This document shows positions 1 through 8,486 of a stretch of 64,000 nucleotides of DNA, piece after piece. Below the pieces are notes generated by a model. The model worked only from the letters and a program-made list of their open reading frames with translations. It had not been told where the DNA came from and did not search any database. A program made the translations under genes and the position numbers. The stretch's first letter is position 1. Each line of letters begins with the position of its first letter. Origin of the DNA: an uncultured Nocardioides sp. (lineage in GTDB: Bacteria; Actinomycetota; Actinomycetes; Propionibacteriales; Nocardioidaceae); NCBI RefSeq assembly GCF_947488025.1, contig NZ_CANKYS010000002.1, positions 372,001 to 436,000 on the forward strand, in the 5' to 3' direction.

Positions 1-447
1 CTTGCGGCAACGTTCGTCGACGGACGCCACGGCCCCCCAGAGCCGTGCCGCCTCGTCGTCGCGCACGGCGGACGCCTCGGCCGACTCCGCATCCGGGAGG
101 GCGGCGTGCAGCGTCTCGTCCTGCACCGGGGTCGCACGTCGTGCGGCCCGGGCTTGCGCGGCGGCGCCGCGCCTGGCTGAGGTGATCAGCCAGGACGCGA
201 CCGCCTGTGGGTCCTCGATGGTCCGGTGGAGCCGTACGAAACCGAGCCAGGTCGCCTGGACCACGTCCTCGGCGCTCTGACGGTCGTGGCCGTAGGCCCT
301 CACCACGTGCCACAGGATCGGCGTCATCGTGGTCACCAGCTCGTCCATCGCTCCGGCGTCCCCCGAACGCCAGGCGATGAACGCCCCACTGGCCATGTCC
401 CACGGTGACTGCTCGGACTGCCCCTCAGTCCTTCGGTCCTCTGACAT
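1..447 (-). CDS. ECF-type RNA polymerase sigma factor (C-terminus cut off by window edge)
   Basis: The visible 149 codons carry a sigma-70 region 2: a helical stretch with the motif GHDRQSAEDVVQATWLGFVR (about residues 55-74) is the typical core-RNAP-binding and -10 recognition segment. A linker of the kind that precedes region 4 follows, ending at DERCRK at the window edge. The region 4 helix-turn-helix lies outside the window. Three in-frame ATGs exist (465, 456, 447). I prefer 447 because GACAAT sits 7 bases before it, as in a leaderless transcript, and no ribosome binding site precedes 465. An anti-sigma factor would be expected outside the window. The target regulon cannot be read from the sequence. 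Confidence 0.75.
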   Translation of the reverse strand, partial: MSEDRRTEGQSEQSPWDMASGAFIAWRSGDAGAMDELVTTMTPILWHVVRAYGHDRQSAEDVVQATWLGFVRLHRTIEDPQAVASWLITSARRGAAAQARAARRATPVQDETLHAALPDAESAEASAVRDDEAARLWGAVASVDERCRK

Positions 448-534
448 GACGACCATTGTCCCCATGTCAGCTCAGGTGCGCGTACACCCCTGCGTGATAC
501 ACCTCGGACAAATGTTTTTCGGCCGGCTCCAGCA

Positions 535-1386
535 CTAGAACATCAGCGTCGCGAAGGTCGCCGTCTGCACGAACCCGACCCGTGCGTACGCCGCCCGCGC
601 GGGGGTGTTCCACTCGTTGACGTAGAGCGAGACGACCGGCGCCATGCCGGAGCCGATGACGTGGGAGACCACGGCCGCCATGCCGCTGCTCGACAGCCCC
701 TCGCCCCTGCGGTCGGGACGGACCCACACGCCCTGCACCTGGGCGGCGTACGGCGTCACGCAGGCGACCTCGGCCTTGAAGACCACGCCCTGGTCGTCGA
801 AGCTCGCCATCGACCAGCCCCGGCCGATCAGCTGCTGGATCCGCGCGCGGTAGAGGTCTCCCCCGCCCGCGTCGTTCTCCGGGGAGACGCCGACCTCCTC
901 GGTGTACATCGCCACGCACGCGGGGTAGAGCACGTCGAGGTCGAGCGGCGTGGTGACCCGCACGTGGGGGTCCGCAGCGATCGTCGGGACCCGGCCCATC
1001 TCGAGGTGCGGCTGGTCGAGCCGGAGCTCGCGGGGCCTGGACCAGCGCGGCTCGATCAGCTCCCACAGCGCGGCCACCACGTCAGCGGGTCCGACGATGG
1101 TGCCGACGGTGTTGCGGCGGCGCAGCGCCACGTCGGCGAACGCACCCACGTCGTCGGGAGTGCACTGCACCGGGACCAGGTTGGCCCCCAGGTGGCAGCC
1201 CGCGACGAGCCGGTCCCCGTCGAAGCGGCCCCACACCTGACCTCCGAGCCAGCGCTCGTCGAGATTGGTGAGGCGGGCGCGGTAGTCGGCGAAGACGTTG
1301 ACGACCGGGTCCTGCTCCGCGAGCGCGATGAAGGCGTCCCGGTCGCCCGGGCCCAGCACGCGCACCTGCTCGCGGGTCCTCAACAC
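535..1386 (-). CDS. GNAT family N-acetyltransferase with N-terminal DUF4081-like domain
   Basis: This 283-residue protein has two halves. The N-terminal half (about 1-130) resembles the DUF4081 domain found ahead of GNAT folds in actinobacteria. The C-terminal half (about 140-283) is a GNAT acetyltransferase with the acetyl-CoA-binding segment VWVRPDRRGEGLSSSGMAAV and the late strand VSLYVNEWNTPARAAYARVGF. It should transfer an acetyl group from acetyl-CoA to an amine, but the substrate is unknown. The GTG start at 1386 is preceded 6 bases upstream by TAGGCT and no Shine-Dalgarno, so the mRNA is probably leaderless. It lies directly downstream of ispG with its own promoter. Confidence 0.85.
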   Translation of the reverse strand: MLRTREQVRVLGPGDRDAFIALAEQDPVVNVFADYRARLTNLDERWLGGQVWGRFDGDRLVAGCHLGANLVPVQCTPDDVGAFADVALRRRNTVGTIVGPADVVAALWELIEPRWSRPRELRLDQPHLEMGRVPTIAADPHVRVTTPLDLDVLYPACVAMYTEEVGVSPENDAGGGDLYRARIQQLIGRGWSMASFDDQGVVFKAEVACVTPYAAQVQGVWVRPDRRGEGLSSSGMAAVVSHVIGSGMAPVVSLYVNEWNTPARAAYARVGFVQTATFATLMF

Positions 1387-1392
1387 CTTCTG

Positions 1393-1398
1393 AGCCTA
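1393..1398 (-). promoter_or_regulatory. Leaderless promoter -10 box of the GNAT gene (TAGGCT, N6, GTG)
   Basis: TAGGCT ends 6 bases before GTG 1386, so transcription should begin at or next to the start codon. No Shine-Dalgarno lies in between. Confidence 0.55.
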
Positions 1399-1444
1399 GG
1401 GGTGTGCGAGGTCGCGGGACCAGCGGGACCACCCGCTGAGGCCG

Positions 1445-2596
1445 TCAGGAGACGCTGACGCTGGCCTCGGCGCCCTCGATCGGTTCCATGCCCTCGGCGA
1501 TGCGCATGGCCTCCTCGATGAGGGTCTCGACGATCTGCGACTCCGGGACGGTCTTGATGACCTCGCCCTTGACGAAGATCTGGCCCTTGCCGTTGCCGGA
1601 GGCGACACCGAGGTCGGCCTCGCGGGCCTCACCCGGACCGTTGACGACGCAGCCCATGACGGCGACGCGCAGCGGCACCTCCATGCCCTCGAGGCCGGCG
1701 GTGACCTCCTCGGCGAGCTTGTAGACGTCGACCTGCGCGCGACCGCAGGACGGGCAGGAGACGATCTCAAGGCGGCGCGGCTTGAGGTTGAGCGACTCCA
1801 GGATCTGGAGGCCGACCTTGACCTCCTCGACCGGCGGCGCGGACAGCGAGACGCGGATGGTGTCGCCGATGCCCTTGCTGAGCAGGTGGCCGAAGGCGAC
1901 CGCGGACTTGATGGTGCCCAGGAAGGCGGGGCCGGCCTCGGTGACGCCGAGGTGCAGCGGCCAGTCGCCCGCCTCGGCGAGCAGCTCGTAGGCGCGCACC
2001 ATCACGACGGGGTCGTTGTGCTTGACCGAGATCTTGAAGTCGTGGAAGTCGTGCTCCTCGAACAGGCTCGCCTCCCACACGGCCGACTCGACGAGCGCCT
2101 CGGGCGTGGCCTTGCCGTACTTGTCGAGGATGCGCTTGTCGAGCGAGCCGGCGTTGACGCCGATCCGGATCGAGGTGCCGCGGTCCTTGGCGGCCCGGGC
2201 GATCCCCTTGACCTGGTCGTCGAACTTGCGGATGTTGCCCGGGTTGACCCGGACGGCCGCGCAGCCGGCGTCGATGGCGGCGAAGACGTACTTCGGCTGG
2301 AAGTGGATGTCGGCGATCACCGGGATCTGCGAGTGCTGCGCGATCTCCGGCAGCGCGTCGGCGTCGTCCTGGCTCGGGCACGCCACGCGCACGATGTCGC
2401 AGCCCGTGGCGGTGAGCTCGGCGATCTGCTGGAGGGTCGAGTTCACGTCGGAGGTCAGCGTCGTGGTCATCGACTGGACCGAGATCGGCGAGTCGCTGCC
2501 GACGCCCACGGACCCCACCTTGATCTGGCGGGTCTTGCGGCGCGGTGCCAGGACGGGGGGCGGGAGGGCGGGCATGCCCAGGCCGACAGAAGTCAT
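1445..2596 (-). CDS. ispG: 4-hydroxy-3-methylbut-2-enyl-diphosphate synthase IspG (GcpE)
   Basis: IspG is the penultimate enzyme of the MEP isoprenoid pathway. It reductively converts MEcPP to HMBPP using a [4Fe-4S] cluster. The 383-residue product shows the family start (residues [13 protein letters not shown]), a TIM-barrel N-terminal part, and the cluster-binding cysteines in CPSC and GCVVNGPGE near the C-terminus. The reading frame runs open to 2743, but the start is set at ATG 2596, because TACGAT lies exactly 6 bases upstream (leaderless) and the extension has non-coding codon use. dxr, an earlier enzyme of the same pathway, lies two genes upstream on the same strand, with a site-2 protease gene between them, an arrangement usual in actinobacteria. 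Confidence 0.96.
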   Translation of the reverse strand: MTSVGLGMPALPPPVLAPRRKTRQIKVGSVGVGSDSPISVQSMTTTLTSDVNSTLQQIAELTATGCDIVRVACPSQDDADALPEIAQHSQIPVIADIHFQPKYVFAAIDAGCAAVRVNPGNIRKFDDQVKGIARAAKDRGTSIRIGVNAGSLDKRILDKYGKATPEALVESAVWEASLFEEHDFHDFKISVKHNDPVVMVRAYELLAEAGDWPLHLGVTEAGPAFLGTIKSAVAFGHLLSKGIGDTIRVSLSAPPVEEVKVGLQILESLNLKPRRLEIVSCPSCGRAQVDVYKLAEEVTAGLEGMEVPLRVAVMGCVVNGPGEAREADLGVASGNGKGQIFVKGEVIKTVPESQIVETLIEEAMRIAEGMEPIEGAEASVSVS

Positions 2597-2602
2597 GGCC
2601 TC

Positions 2603-2608
2603 ATCGTA
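2603..2608 (-). promoter_or_regulatory. Leaderless promoter -10 box of ispG (TACGAT, N6, ATG)
   Basis: TACGAT lies 6 bases before ATG 2596 and fixes that start against longer in-frame options. Confidence 0.55.
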
Positions 2609-2767
2609 CGGGCCGGACGGCAGGACACCGCTGCTCGGGCACGCCTCCCGCGCACGCCCGGGCAGCGGCGACCCCCGCAGGATTCCAGAGGCCGGTAGCC
2701 CTGTCCGTCGATCACGGAGTGGTGTGGACCACCCCCCGACCAACCCGGGCGGCCTGGGCCGGCTCGC

Positions 2768-4114
2768 TCAGCTCAGGCGCAGGGGTACGACGATGTCCGC
2801 GACGATGAGGACCACGCCCATCACCAGCATCGCGAGCCCCACGACGTAGGCCACCGGAAGCAGCTTGGCGACGTCGACGTGACCGGGGTCCGGACGCCCG
2901 AGGAGCCGGGCGAGGCCGCGCTTGAGGCCTTCGTAGAGGGCACCGGCGATGTGGCCGCCGTCGAGGGGCAGCAGCGGCACGAAGTTGAACATGCCGATGA
3001 AGAAGTTGAAGCTCGCGATGAGGAACAGCAGCGTCACGATCTTCTCGGTGAGCGGGAACGCCTCGCTCGCCGCGGCTTCCCCGGCGAACCGTCCGCCGCC
3101 CACGATGGACACGGGGCTCTCGGGGTCGCGCTCCTGGAGCCCGACGATCGCTCGCCCGACCTCGTAGACCTTGACCGGCAGCTGGCCGAGCGCCTGGACC
3201 GTCTCGACGGTCATCGTCCCCATCTGCTCGGTCGTGTAGAGCAGGCCGCCGGTCTCGAGGCGGGACTCCGGCTGCACGCCGAGGAAGCCGACCTCGGTGA
3301 GGGTGCGGTCCTCGATGGAGGTCTGGCGCAGCGTGACGGTCGTGTTGGTCGTCAGCGTGAGCTGCTCGTCACCGCGGCGGACCTCGATGACCGCGTCGCC
3401 GTCGGCGTTGGCGCGGATCTGCGACTGGAAGCTGTCCCAGTCACGGAAGGGCGTGCCGTTGAAGCTGAGGATCTCGTCGCCGGGGCGGATCCCCGCCTCC
3501 TTGGCGGGGGTGGGCGGGTCGTCGGCGGTGCAGGCCCGGCCCTGGTCCTCGACCGGCACCACGCACTCGGGGACGGCGGCCACGACGGGCTCGACGACCT
3601 CGTCGCGGGGGTTGCCGTAGGTCGCGAAGAGCAGCGTGAAGAGCCCGAAGGCGATGGCGATGTTGACCATCGGCCCACCCGCCATCACGATCACCTTCTT
3701 CCACCACACGAGGCGGTAGAACAGCCGGTCGGTGTCGTGCTGCTTGACGTACTCCCACTCCGCGGCGCGGGCATCGGAGATCAGCTGGGTGAACATGCCC
3801 GTGTTGGATCGACGGACCTTGTGGACCGCCTCGCCGTCCTCGTCGTACGTCGTCTCCTCGACGAGGTCCTCCGCGCCCGGGGGCAGCATCCCGACGATCT
3901 TGACGTAGCCGCCGAGCGGGATCGCCTTGACGCCGTACTCGGTGTCGCCGATCTGCTTGCTCCACACCGTGGGACCGAAGCCGATGAACCACTGCGGCAC
4001 CTTGCAGCCGAACTTCTTCGCCGGCACGAGGTGCCCGAACTCGTGCAGCCCGATCGAGACGAGGATCGCCAGGACGAAGGCGACGACACCCAAGGTGTAG
4101 AGCAGGGCGGACAT
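2768..4114 (-). CDS. M50 site-2 intramembrane metalloprotease (RseP / Rip1-like)
   Basis: This membrane-embedded zinc protease cleaves single-pass substrates such as anti-sigma factors inside the lipid bilayer. The 448-residue protein has the catalytic HEFGH motif at residues 24-28 in the first membrane helix, and the NxxPxxxLDGG motif (FVPLLPLDGGH) in a late helix that supplies the third zinc ligand. One PDZ domain lies between them at roughly 200-300, with further helices at the C-terminus. ATG 4114 is chosen because GAAGGA precedes it at good spacing and the longer frame to 4249 lacks coding character. It sits between dxr and ispG, as Rip1 does in mycobacteria. An ECF-like sigma factor gene is nearby at the window edge, but a regulatory link is only speculation. 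Confidence 0.94.
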   Translation of the reverse strand: MSALLYTLGVVAFVLAILVSIGLHEFGHLVPAKKFGCKVPQWFIGFGPTVWSKQIGDTEYGVKAIPLGGYVKIVGMLPPGAEDLVEETTYDEDGEAVHKVRRSNTGMFTQLISDARAAEWEYVKQHDTDRLFYRLVWWKKVIVMAGGPMVNIAIAFGLFTLLFATYGNPRDEVVEPVVAAVPECVVPVEDQGRACTADDPPTPAKEAGIRPGDEILSFNGTPFRDWDSFQSQIRANADGDAVIEVRRGDEQLTLTTNTTVTLRQTSIEDRTLTEVGFLGVQPESRLETGGLLYTTEQMGTMTVETVQALGQLPVKVYEVGRAIVGLQERDPESPVSIVGGGRFAGEAAASEAFPLTEKIVTLLFLIASFNFFIGMFNFVPLLPLDGGHIAGALYEGLKRGLARLLGRPDPGHVDVAKLLPVAYVVGLAMLVMGVVLIVADIVVPLRLS

Positions 4115-4151
4115 GCGTGAAGGTCCTTCTCGGGTGGGGTCGGGTGGGGCG

Positions 4152-5237
4152 TCAGATGAGGGACGCGGCCTCGGCTCGCGCCCAGGCGTCCGCGGCGAGG
4201 ACGTCGTCGACGGACAGGTGCTCCTTCGATGGTACGTCGTGGCGCTCAAGGACGTGTGCCACCGTGGCGACGATGTCGGGGAATCCCAGCCGGCCCTCGT
4301 GGAAGGCGTCGACGGCGACCTCGTTGGCGGCGTTGTAGACCGCGGGCGCGGTGCCGCCCCGCTCCCCCGCGGTCCGGGCGAGGGTGACGGCGGGGAAGAC
4401 CACGTCGTCGAGAGGCTCGAAGCGCCAGTCGGCGGCCTTCGTCCAGTCGATCGGCGTCTCGGCGTCCGGGACCCGGTCGGGCCAGCCCATCCCGAGCGAG
4501 ATCGGGACCAGCATGGTCGGCAGGCCGAGCTGGGCCACCACGGCGCCGTCGACGAACTCGACCATCGAGTGGATCAGCTGCTGCGGGTGGACGACGACGT
4601 CGATCCGGTCGAAGGGGATGTCGAAGAGCAGGTGTGCCTCGATCACCTCGAGGCCCTTGTTGACGAGCGTCGCCGAGTTGGTGGTGATGACGCGGCCCAT
4701 CGCGAAGTTGGGGTGGGCGAGGGCCTGCTCGGGCGTGACGTCGGCCAGCTCGTCCGCCGTGCGTCCGCGGAAGGGGCCGCCGGACGCGGTGAGGACGAGG
4801 CGTCGCACCTCCTCGGCGGAGCCGGCGCGCAGGCTCTGGGCGATGGCGCTGTGCTCAGAGTCGACCGGCACGATCTGCCCCGGTCGCGCGCGCTCCTTGA
4901 CCAGCGGGCCGCCGATGATGAGCGACTCCTTGTTGGCCAGGGCGAGCGTGGTGCCCGCGTCGAGGGCCGCGAGGGTGGGCCGGAGCCCGACCGCGCCGGT
5001 GATGCCGTTGAGGACGACGTCGCACGGTCGCCCGGCGGCCTCGGCGGACGCCTCCTCCCCCAGCCCGGAGTACGCCGGTGCGAACTCCGCGACCTGCGCC
5101 TCGAACAGCTCGGGGTTCGACCCGCCGGCGGTGAGCCCGACGACCCGGAAGCGGTCGGGGTGGGCGCGGACGAGGTCGAGCGCCTGGGTGCCGATGGACC
5201 CGGTCGAGCCGAGGATCACGATGTCGCGGGCAGTCAC
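4152..5237 (-). CDS. dxr: 1-deoxy-D-xylulose-5-phosphate reductoisomerase
   Basis: Dxr converts DXP to MEP with NADPH, the committed step of the non-mevalonate isoprenoid route. The 361-residue protein has the N-terminal NADPH-binding motif LGSTGSIG, the substrate and metal segment [11 protein letters not shown], the flexible-loop region around [21 protein letters not shown], and the conserved [12 protein letters not shown]. The length is slightly short of the usual 380-400 but no motif is missing. The start is a GTG with CAGACT 6 bases upstream, a weaker version of the leaderless pattern seen elsewhere here. It is followed within 40 bp by the site-2 protease gene and is probably co-transcribed with it. 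Confidence 0.96.
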   Translation of the reverse strand: MTARDIVILGSTGSIGTQALDLVRAHPDRFRVVGLTAGGSNPELFEAQVAEFAPAYSGLGEEASAEAAGRPCDVVLNGITGAVGLRPTLAALDAGTTLALANKESLIIGGPLVKERARPGQIVPVDSEHSAIAQSLRAGSAEEVRRLVLTASGGPFRGRTADELADVTPEQALAHPNFAMGRVITTNSATLVNKGLEVIEAHLLFDIPFDRIDVVVHPQQLIHSMVEFVDGAVVAQLGLPTMLVPISLGMGWPDRVPDAETPIDWTKAADWRFEPLDDVVFPAVTLARTAGERGGTAPAVYNAANEVAVDAFHEGRLGFPDIVATVAHVLERHDVPSKEHLSVDDVLAADAWARAEAASLI

Positions 5238-5243
5238 CGCGCC

Positions 5244-5249
5244 AGTCTG
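5244..5249 (-). promoter_or_regulatory. Weak -10-like box for dxr (CAGACT, N6, GTG)
   Basis: The box matches positions 2 and 6 of the actinobacterial -10 (A and T) and stands 6 bases from the GTG. The first base is C rather than T. Confidence 0.3.
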
Positions 5250-5283
5250 TCAGGGCCGCGTGCGCGGACCGCGGGTGCCGGGC

Positions 5284-5892
5284 TCAGCCCAGCGGCGCGT
5301 CGAACGACCAGAACCTCAGCCCGCCGACCTCGACGAGCGTGGCTCCGGCCGGCACCGGCAGCGTGTGGTCGTCCGACGCGCCGAGGGCGGCCAGGACCAT
5401 GAGCGTGTCCGCACCGTGCCGGGCGAGCACCGCGTCGCCGGGTACGTCGGCGCACCCGGACGGGTCGGTGCGGCCGGCGCGCATGGCGACGTCCCACGGG
5501 ACGGCCTCCTCGTCGACCGCGAACACCACACCGTCCGGGCCGCTGCGGACGACCACCTTCCCGGTCGCGCCGGGCGAGTCGTCGTACTGCGCCAGCGCGC
5601 CGACGCGGGCGGCCGCGAGCGCAGTGACGACGCCGGCGCCCTGGGGCAGGGACCCGACAGCGACCTGGTCGCCGACGTCCACGCCGAAGGCACGCATCAC
5701 CCCGGCGCACGCGGCGACCTCGGTGAGCAGCCACGCGAAGGTGCGCTCCGAGCCGTCGAGGTGCGCCGCGACGTCGTCGGCACGGCCGCGGACGACGTGG
5801 AGGTCGAGGGCGTTGTAGCAGGCGTTGAGGAGGCCGGGGTGGTCGTCGGTGGGCGCCCGGAACCAGGTCACGTCCGTCGTGTCGCTCGTCAT
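5284..5892 (-). CDS. Truncated/diverged acyl-CoA synthetase N-terminal-like protein
   Basis: The first ~105 of 202 residues resemble the N-terminal region of acetyl-/propionyl-CoA synthetases (PrpE/Acs). They show WF, then LNACYNALDLHVVRGRADDVA, an RTFAWLLTEVAACAGVMRAFGV helix pair, and GDQVAV. The adenylation core motifs of that superfamily (TSGTTG-like P-loop, YGxTE, and the C-terminal lysine domain) are all absent. The second half is a short compact domain I cannot name. It therefore cannot be a working AMP-forming ligase. It could be a decayed gene stabilised as a short protein, or an actinobacterial paralogue with a new role. It starts 3 bp after the M1 peptidase stop on the same strand, with no clear ribosome binding site. 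Confidence 0.6.
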   Translation of the reverse strand: MTSDTTDVTWFRAPTDDHPGLLNACYNALDLHVVRGRADDVAAHLDGSERTFAWLLTEVAACAGVMRAFGVDVGDQVAVGSLPQGAGVVTALAAARVGALAQYDDSPGATGKVVVRSGPDGVVFAVDEEAVPWDVAMRAGRTDPSGCADVPGDAVLARHGADTLMVLAALGASDDHTLPVPAGATLVEVGGLRFWSFDAPLG

Positions 5893-5894
5893 CG

Positions 5895-7334
5895 TCAGCC
5901 GAGCCCGTTGTCGGCGGTGGCGGCCGGCTTCGCGGGCGTGCGGAGCCAGGCGTCGAAGAAGGCGCCCAGGTCCTGCCCGCTCACCCGGGCGGCCATCTCC
6001 TCGAACTCCGCGGTGGAGCCGTTGCCGCCGCGCTGCTCCCGGATCCAGGTGCGGACGACCTGCCAGAAGACGTCGTCACCGACCCGGTTGCGCAGCGCCT
6101 GCAGCGTCATGGCGCCGCGGCCGTAGACCGCGCCGTCGAAGACCTTGGCCGCACCCGGGTCGCCGACCACCACCTGCCAGAAGGCCGAGGTCGCGTCGAC
6201 GTTGTCGTAGTAGTTGCGCAGGATCGCGGCGCCGGAGCGCCCGCCGCGCGTCTCGGTCCAGCGCCACTCCATGAAGGTGGCGAAGCCCTCGTTGAGCCAG
6301 ATGTCGGACCAGCGTTCCACCGCGATGTCGTCACCGAACCACTGGTGGGCGAGCTCGTGGACGACGAGGCTGGTCGCGCTCGCGCCGACCGCGGGGTAGG
6401 TGGGCCGGGTCTGGTTCTCCAGGGCGAAGCCCGGGTTGAGGCCGGTGGTGATGCCGCCGACGACCGAGAAGGGGTAGTCGCCGAGGTCCTTCTCGAGCCC
6501 GGCGACGACGGTCGGGGTCTTCTTCATCAGCCGCATGCTGGCCGCCTGGTCGCGCTCGTCGAGGCGCTCCGAGACAGCGACGAGCCACGGCAGCCCGCGG
6601 TGCGTGCCCTTCTCGATCGCGAAGTCGCCCGCGGCGAAGAACGCGAGGTAGGGCACCATCGGCTCGTCGGCCCGCCAGTGCCACTGGGTCGACGTCCTGC
6701 CCACCTCGCGGTCGCGCAGCTTGCCGTTGGAGACGACCTCGCGGCCGTTGGGCACGCGGACCTTGACGTCGACGACGGCCTTGTCGAGCGGGTGGTCGTT
6801 GGCGGGGAACCACCACGGAGCCATGTGCGGCTCGTTCATCGTGATGACCTCGTGCTTGCTGGCCAGCCAGTTCCGCTCCCCGGCGTACGAGTGTCGCGCC
6901 GGGCGGTCGTCGTACGACACCACGACCGTGTGCCTGCTGCCGGCCGCGAGCGGGCGGTCCGGGGTGATCCGCAGCTCGTGCCCGCCGTCGGTCTTCGCGA
7001 ACCGCGCCTTCTCGCCGTCGACGGTCACCGTCGAGACCTTGAGGAGGAAGTCGAGGGAGAAGCTGGCGAGGTCCTGGGTCGCCGTCAGCTCGATCGCCGT
7101 GCGGCCGCTGAGCTGCTTCGTGTCGAGGACGTAGCGGTTGGAGATCTTGTAGGTGGCCACGTCGATGCCACCGTTGCCGTCGAGCGGCCAGTAGGGGTCG
7201 CCGATCCCGGACGCCCCGTCGACGGGCGCCGCGGCCCGCATCTCACCGGTGGCCGGGACGCTGGTGAGGCCCACCGCGAGGGTCGCCAGCAGTGCTACGG
7301 ACAGCAGGGGCTGGGAGATCGCTCGCGTGGTCAT
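5895..7334 (-). CDS. Secreted M1-family zinc aminopeptidase
   Basis: The 479-residue protein has an N-terminal signal peptide (about 1-30), an N-terminal beta domain (about 40-215), and the M1 catalytic site HELAH at residues 326-330. The third zinc ligand E349 comes 18 residues after the second histidine, as the family requires, inside WLNEGFATF. The exopeptidase motif and fold suggest cleavage of N-terminal residues from peptides outside the membrane. It is shorter than full aminopeptidase N because the long C-terminal helical domain is absent. This short form is common in actinobacteria. ATG 7334 is preceded at 6 bases by TAGGTT and no Shine-Dalgarno, so the transcript is probably leaderless. 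The next gene follows after only 2 bases. Confidence 0.92.
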   Translation of the reverse strand: MTTRAISQPLLSVALLATLAVGLTSVPATGEMRAAAPVDGASGIGDPYWPLDGNGGIDVATYKISNRYVLDTKQLSGRTAIELTATQDLASFSLDFLLKVSTVTVDGEKARFAKTDGGHELRITPDRPLAAGSRHTVVVSYDDRPARHSYAGERNWLASKHEVITMNEPHMAPWWFPANDHPLDKAVVDVKVRVPNGREVVSNGKLRDREVGRTSTQWHWRADEPMVPYLAFFAAGDFAIEKGTHRGLPWLVAVSERLDERDQAASMRLMKKTPTVVAGLEKDLGDYPFSVVGGITTGLNPGFALENQTRPTYPAVGASATSLVVHELAHQWFGDDIAVERWSDIWLNEGFATFMEWRWTETRGGRSGAAILRNYYDNVDATSAFWQVVVGDPGAAKVFDGAVYGRGAMTLQALRNRVGDDVFWQVVRTWIREQRGGNGSTAEFEEMAARVSGQDLGAFFDAWLRTPAKPAATADNGLG

Positions 7335-7340
7335 CGTCCG

Positions 7341-7346
7341 AACCTA
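7341..7346 (-). promoter_or_regulatory. Leaderless promoter -10 box of the M1 peptidase (TAGGTT, N6, ATG)
   Basis: TAGGTT stands 6 bases before ATG 7334 in the divergent region shared with the RIO kinase gene. Confidence 0.55.
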
Positions 7347-7360
7347 GCGCGATCAATTCA

Positions 7361-7375
7361 GTTGCGGGGCGCAAC
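7361..7375. promoter_or_regulatory. Inverted repeat GTTGCG-GGG-CGCAAC (possible operator)
   Basis: A perfect 6-bp inverted repeat with a 3-base centre lies in the M1 peptidase / RIO kinase divergent region, upstream of both. A very similar palindrome occurs upstream of amt (45372-45387). No regulator is identified. Confidence 0.35.
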
Positions 7376-7460
7376 GTGCTCGTGGACGATGGCGCCGGCG
7401 ACACCAGCCCGCCGCGTGCACCCGCACGTCGGTGCCCCGTGACCCGAGAGGAGCCGTGAC

Positions 7461-7574
7461 ATGTCCATGACTGTCCTCGGCCTGCCCGCCGACCACCTCT
7501 CGCACACACGGAGCACCCACGTTGTCCCACCTGCACACCGACCACTCCTTCCCGGAGGACTTCCTCCGGCCTGA
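7461..7574 (+). CDS. Possible short upstream ORF overlapping the RIO kinase start
   Basis: ATG 7461 has the strongest ribosome binding site in this region (AGGAG, 7 bases upstream) and opens a 37-residue frame that ends at 7574. The RIO kinase start (TTG 7522) lies inside it in another frame. The peptide has no recognisable domain. It may be a leader whose translation affects the kinase gene, or it may mark a frameshift or sequence error at the kinase 5' end. Evidence for a real peptide is limited to the ribosome binding site. Confidence 0.3.
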   Translation: MSMTVLGLPADHLSHTRSTHVVPPAHRPLLPGGLPPA

Positions 7575-8430
7575 CGACCGGTCGCCCCTCGAGGGCATCG
7601 ACGAGTCGTTCGTCTTCACCTACGACACCTACGCCGACGAGCTCGGCGAGGGTCAGCGCTGGTCCCGCTGGGAGGACCTCGAGGCCCTGATGAAGGGTCC
7701 GGAACCGCGCCCCGACTGGGTCGTGACCTCCAGCGGGGCCATCGACACCGAGCTCGGCGTCCTCAAGACCGGCAAGGAGGCCGACGTCTTCCTCCTCGAG
7801 CGCGAGGACCCGCACCGCCCGCAGACCGCCGTCGTCATGGCCGCCAAGCGCTACCGCGACACCGACCACCGCACCTTCCACCGGGCGGCCTCCTACACCG
7901 AGGGCCGATCGATGAAGCGCTCCCGCGACAACCGCGCGCTCAAGCGCAAGTCCACGTGGGGCAAGCAGGTCGCGGCCGGCGAGTGGGCCGTCTCGGAGTG
8001 GAACGCCCTGCGTCGCTGCTGGGAGCTCGGCCTGCCCGTCCCCTACCCGGTGCAGATCGACGAGACCGAGATCCTCATGGAGTGGATCACGGTCGCCGTC
8101 GACGGGGAGACCGAGACCGCGCCGCGCGTGGCCCAGGTCCGCCCCGAGCGCTCGGTCGTCGAGGGCTTCTACGAGCAGCTGCGCGACGCGCTCACCACGC
8201 TCGTCCAGGCCGGCCTGGTCCACGGCGACCTGTCGCCGTACAACACCCTGGCGGCGGGCGAGCGGCTGGTCATCATCGACCTGCCGCAGATGGTGGACCT
8301 CGTCGGCAACCCACGCGGCATGGACTTCCTGCTGCGCGACTGCGCCAACATGTGCGCGTGGTTCCGCTCGCGCGGGCTGGCCGTCGACGAGCAGGAGCTT
8401 TTCGGAGAGCTGATGGCGCACGCCTTCTAG
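7522..8430 (+). CDS. RIO-type serine protein kinase
   Basis: The 302-residue protein has the RIO kinase fold rather than a classical Hanks kinase. It has a glycine-poor nucleotide loop at TGKEADVFLL (about residue 87), a phosphate-binding lysine in AAKRYRD, and the RIO insertion around TEGRSMKRSRDNRALKRKSTWG. The catalytic HGDLSPYN has H234 and D236, and the metal-binding DLPQ begins at D253. In archaea and eukaryotes RIO proteins mature the small ribosomal subunit. In actinobacteria their role is poorly known. The only in-frame start is TTG 7522, with GGAG 8 bases upstream. The acidic N-terminal 60 residues are less conserved. The gene is monocistronic and divergent from the M1 peptidase. 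Confidence 0.9.
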   Translation: MSHLHTDHSFPEDFLRPDDRSPLEGIDESFVFTYDTYADELGEGQRWSRWEDLEALMKGPEPRPDWVVTSSGAIDTELGVLKTGKEADVFLLEREDPHRPQTAVVMAAKRYRDTDHRTFHRAASYTEGRSMKRSRDNRALKRKSTWGKQVAAGEWAVSEWNALRRCWELGLPVPYPVQIDETEILMEWITVAVDGETETAPRVAQVRPERSVVEGFYEQLRDALTTLVQAGLVHGDLSPYNTLAAGERLVIIDLPQMVDLVGNPRGMDFLLRDCANMCAWFRSRGLAVDEQELFGELMAHAF

Positions 8431-8473
8431 GGCAGGGTCGCCCTCGGGTCAGGAGGCTCGAGGGCGAGCACCC

Positions 8474-8479
8474 TAGGTT
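8474..8479 (+). promoter_or_regulatory. Leaderless promoter -10 box of the LOG-family gene (TAGGTT, N7, GTG)
   Basis: TAGGTT ends 7 bases before GTG 8487, within the short gap after the RIO kinase stop. Confidence 0.55.
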
Positions 8480-8486
8480 TGGCCCC

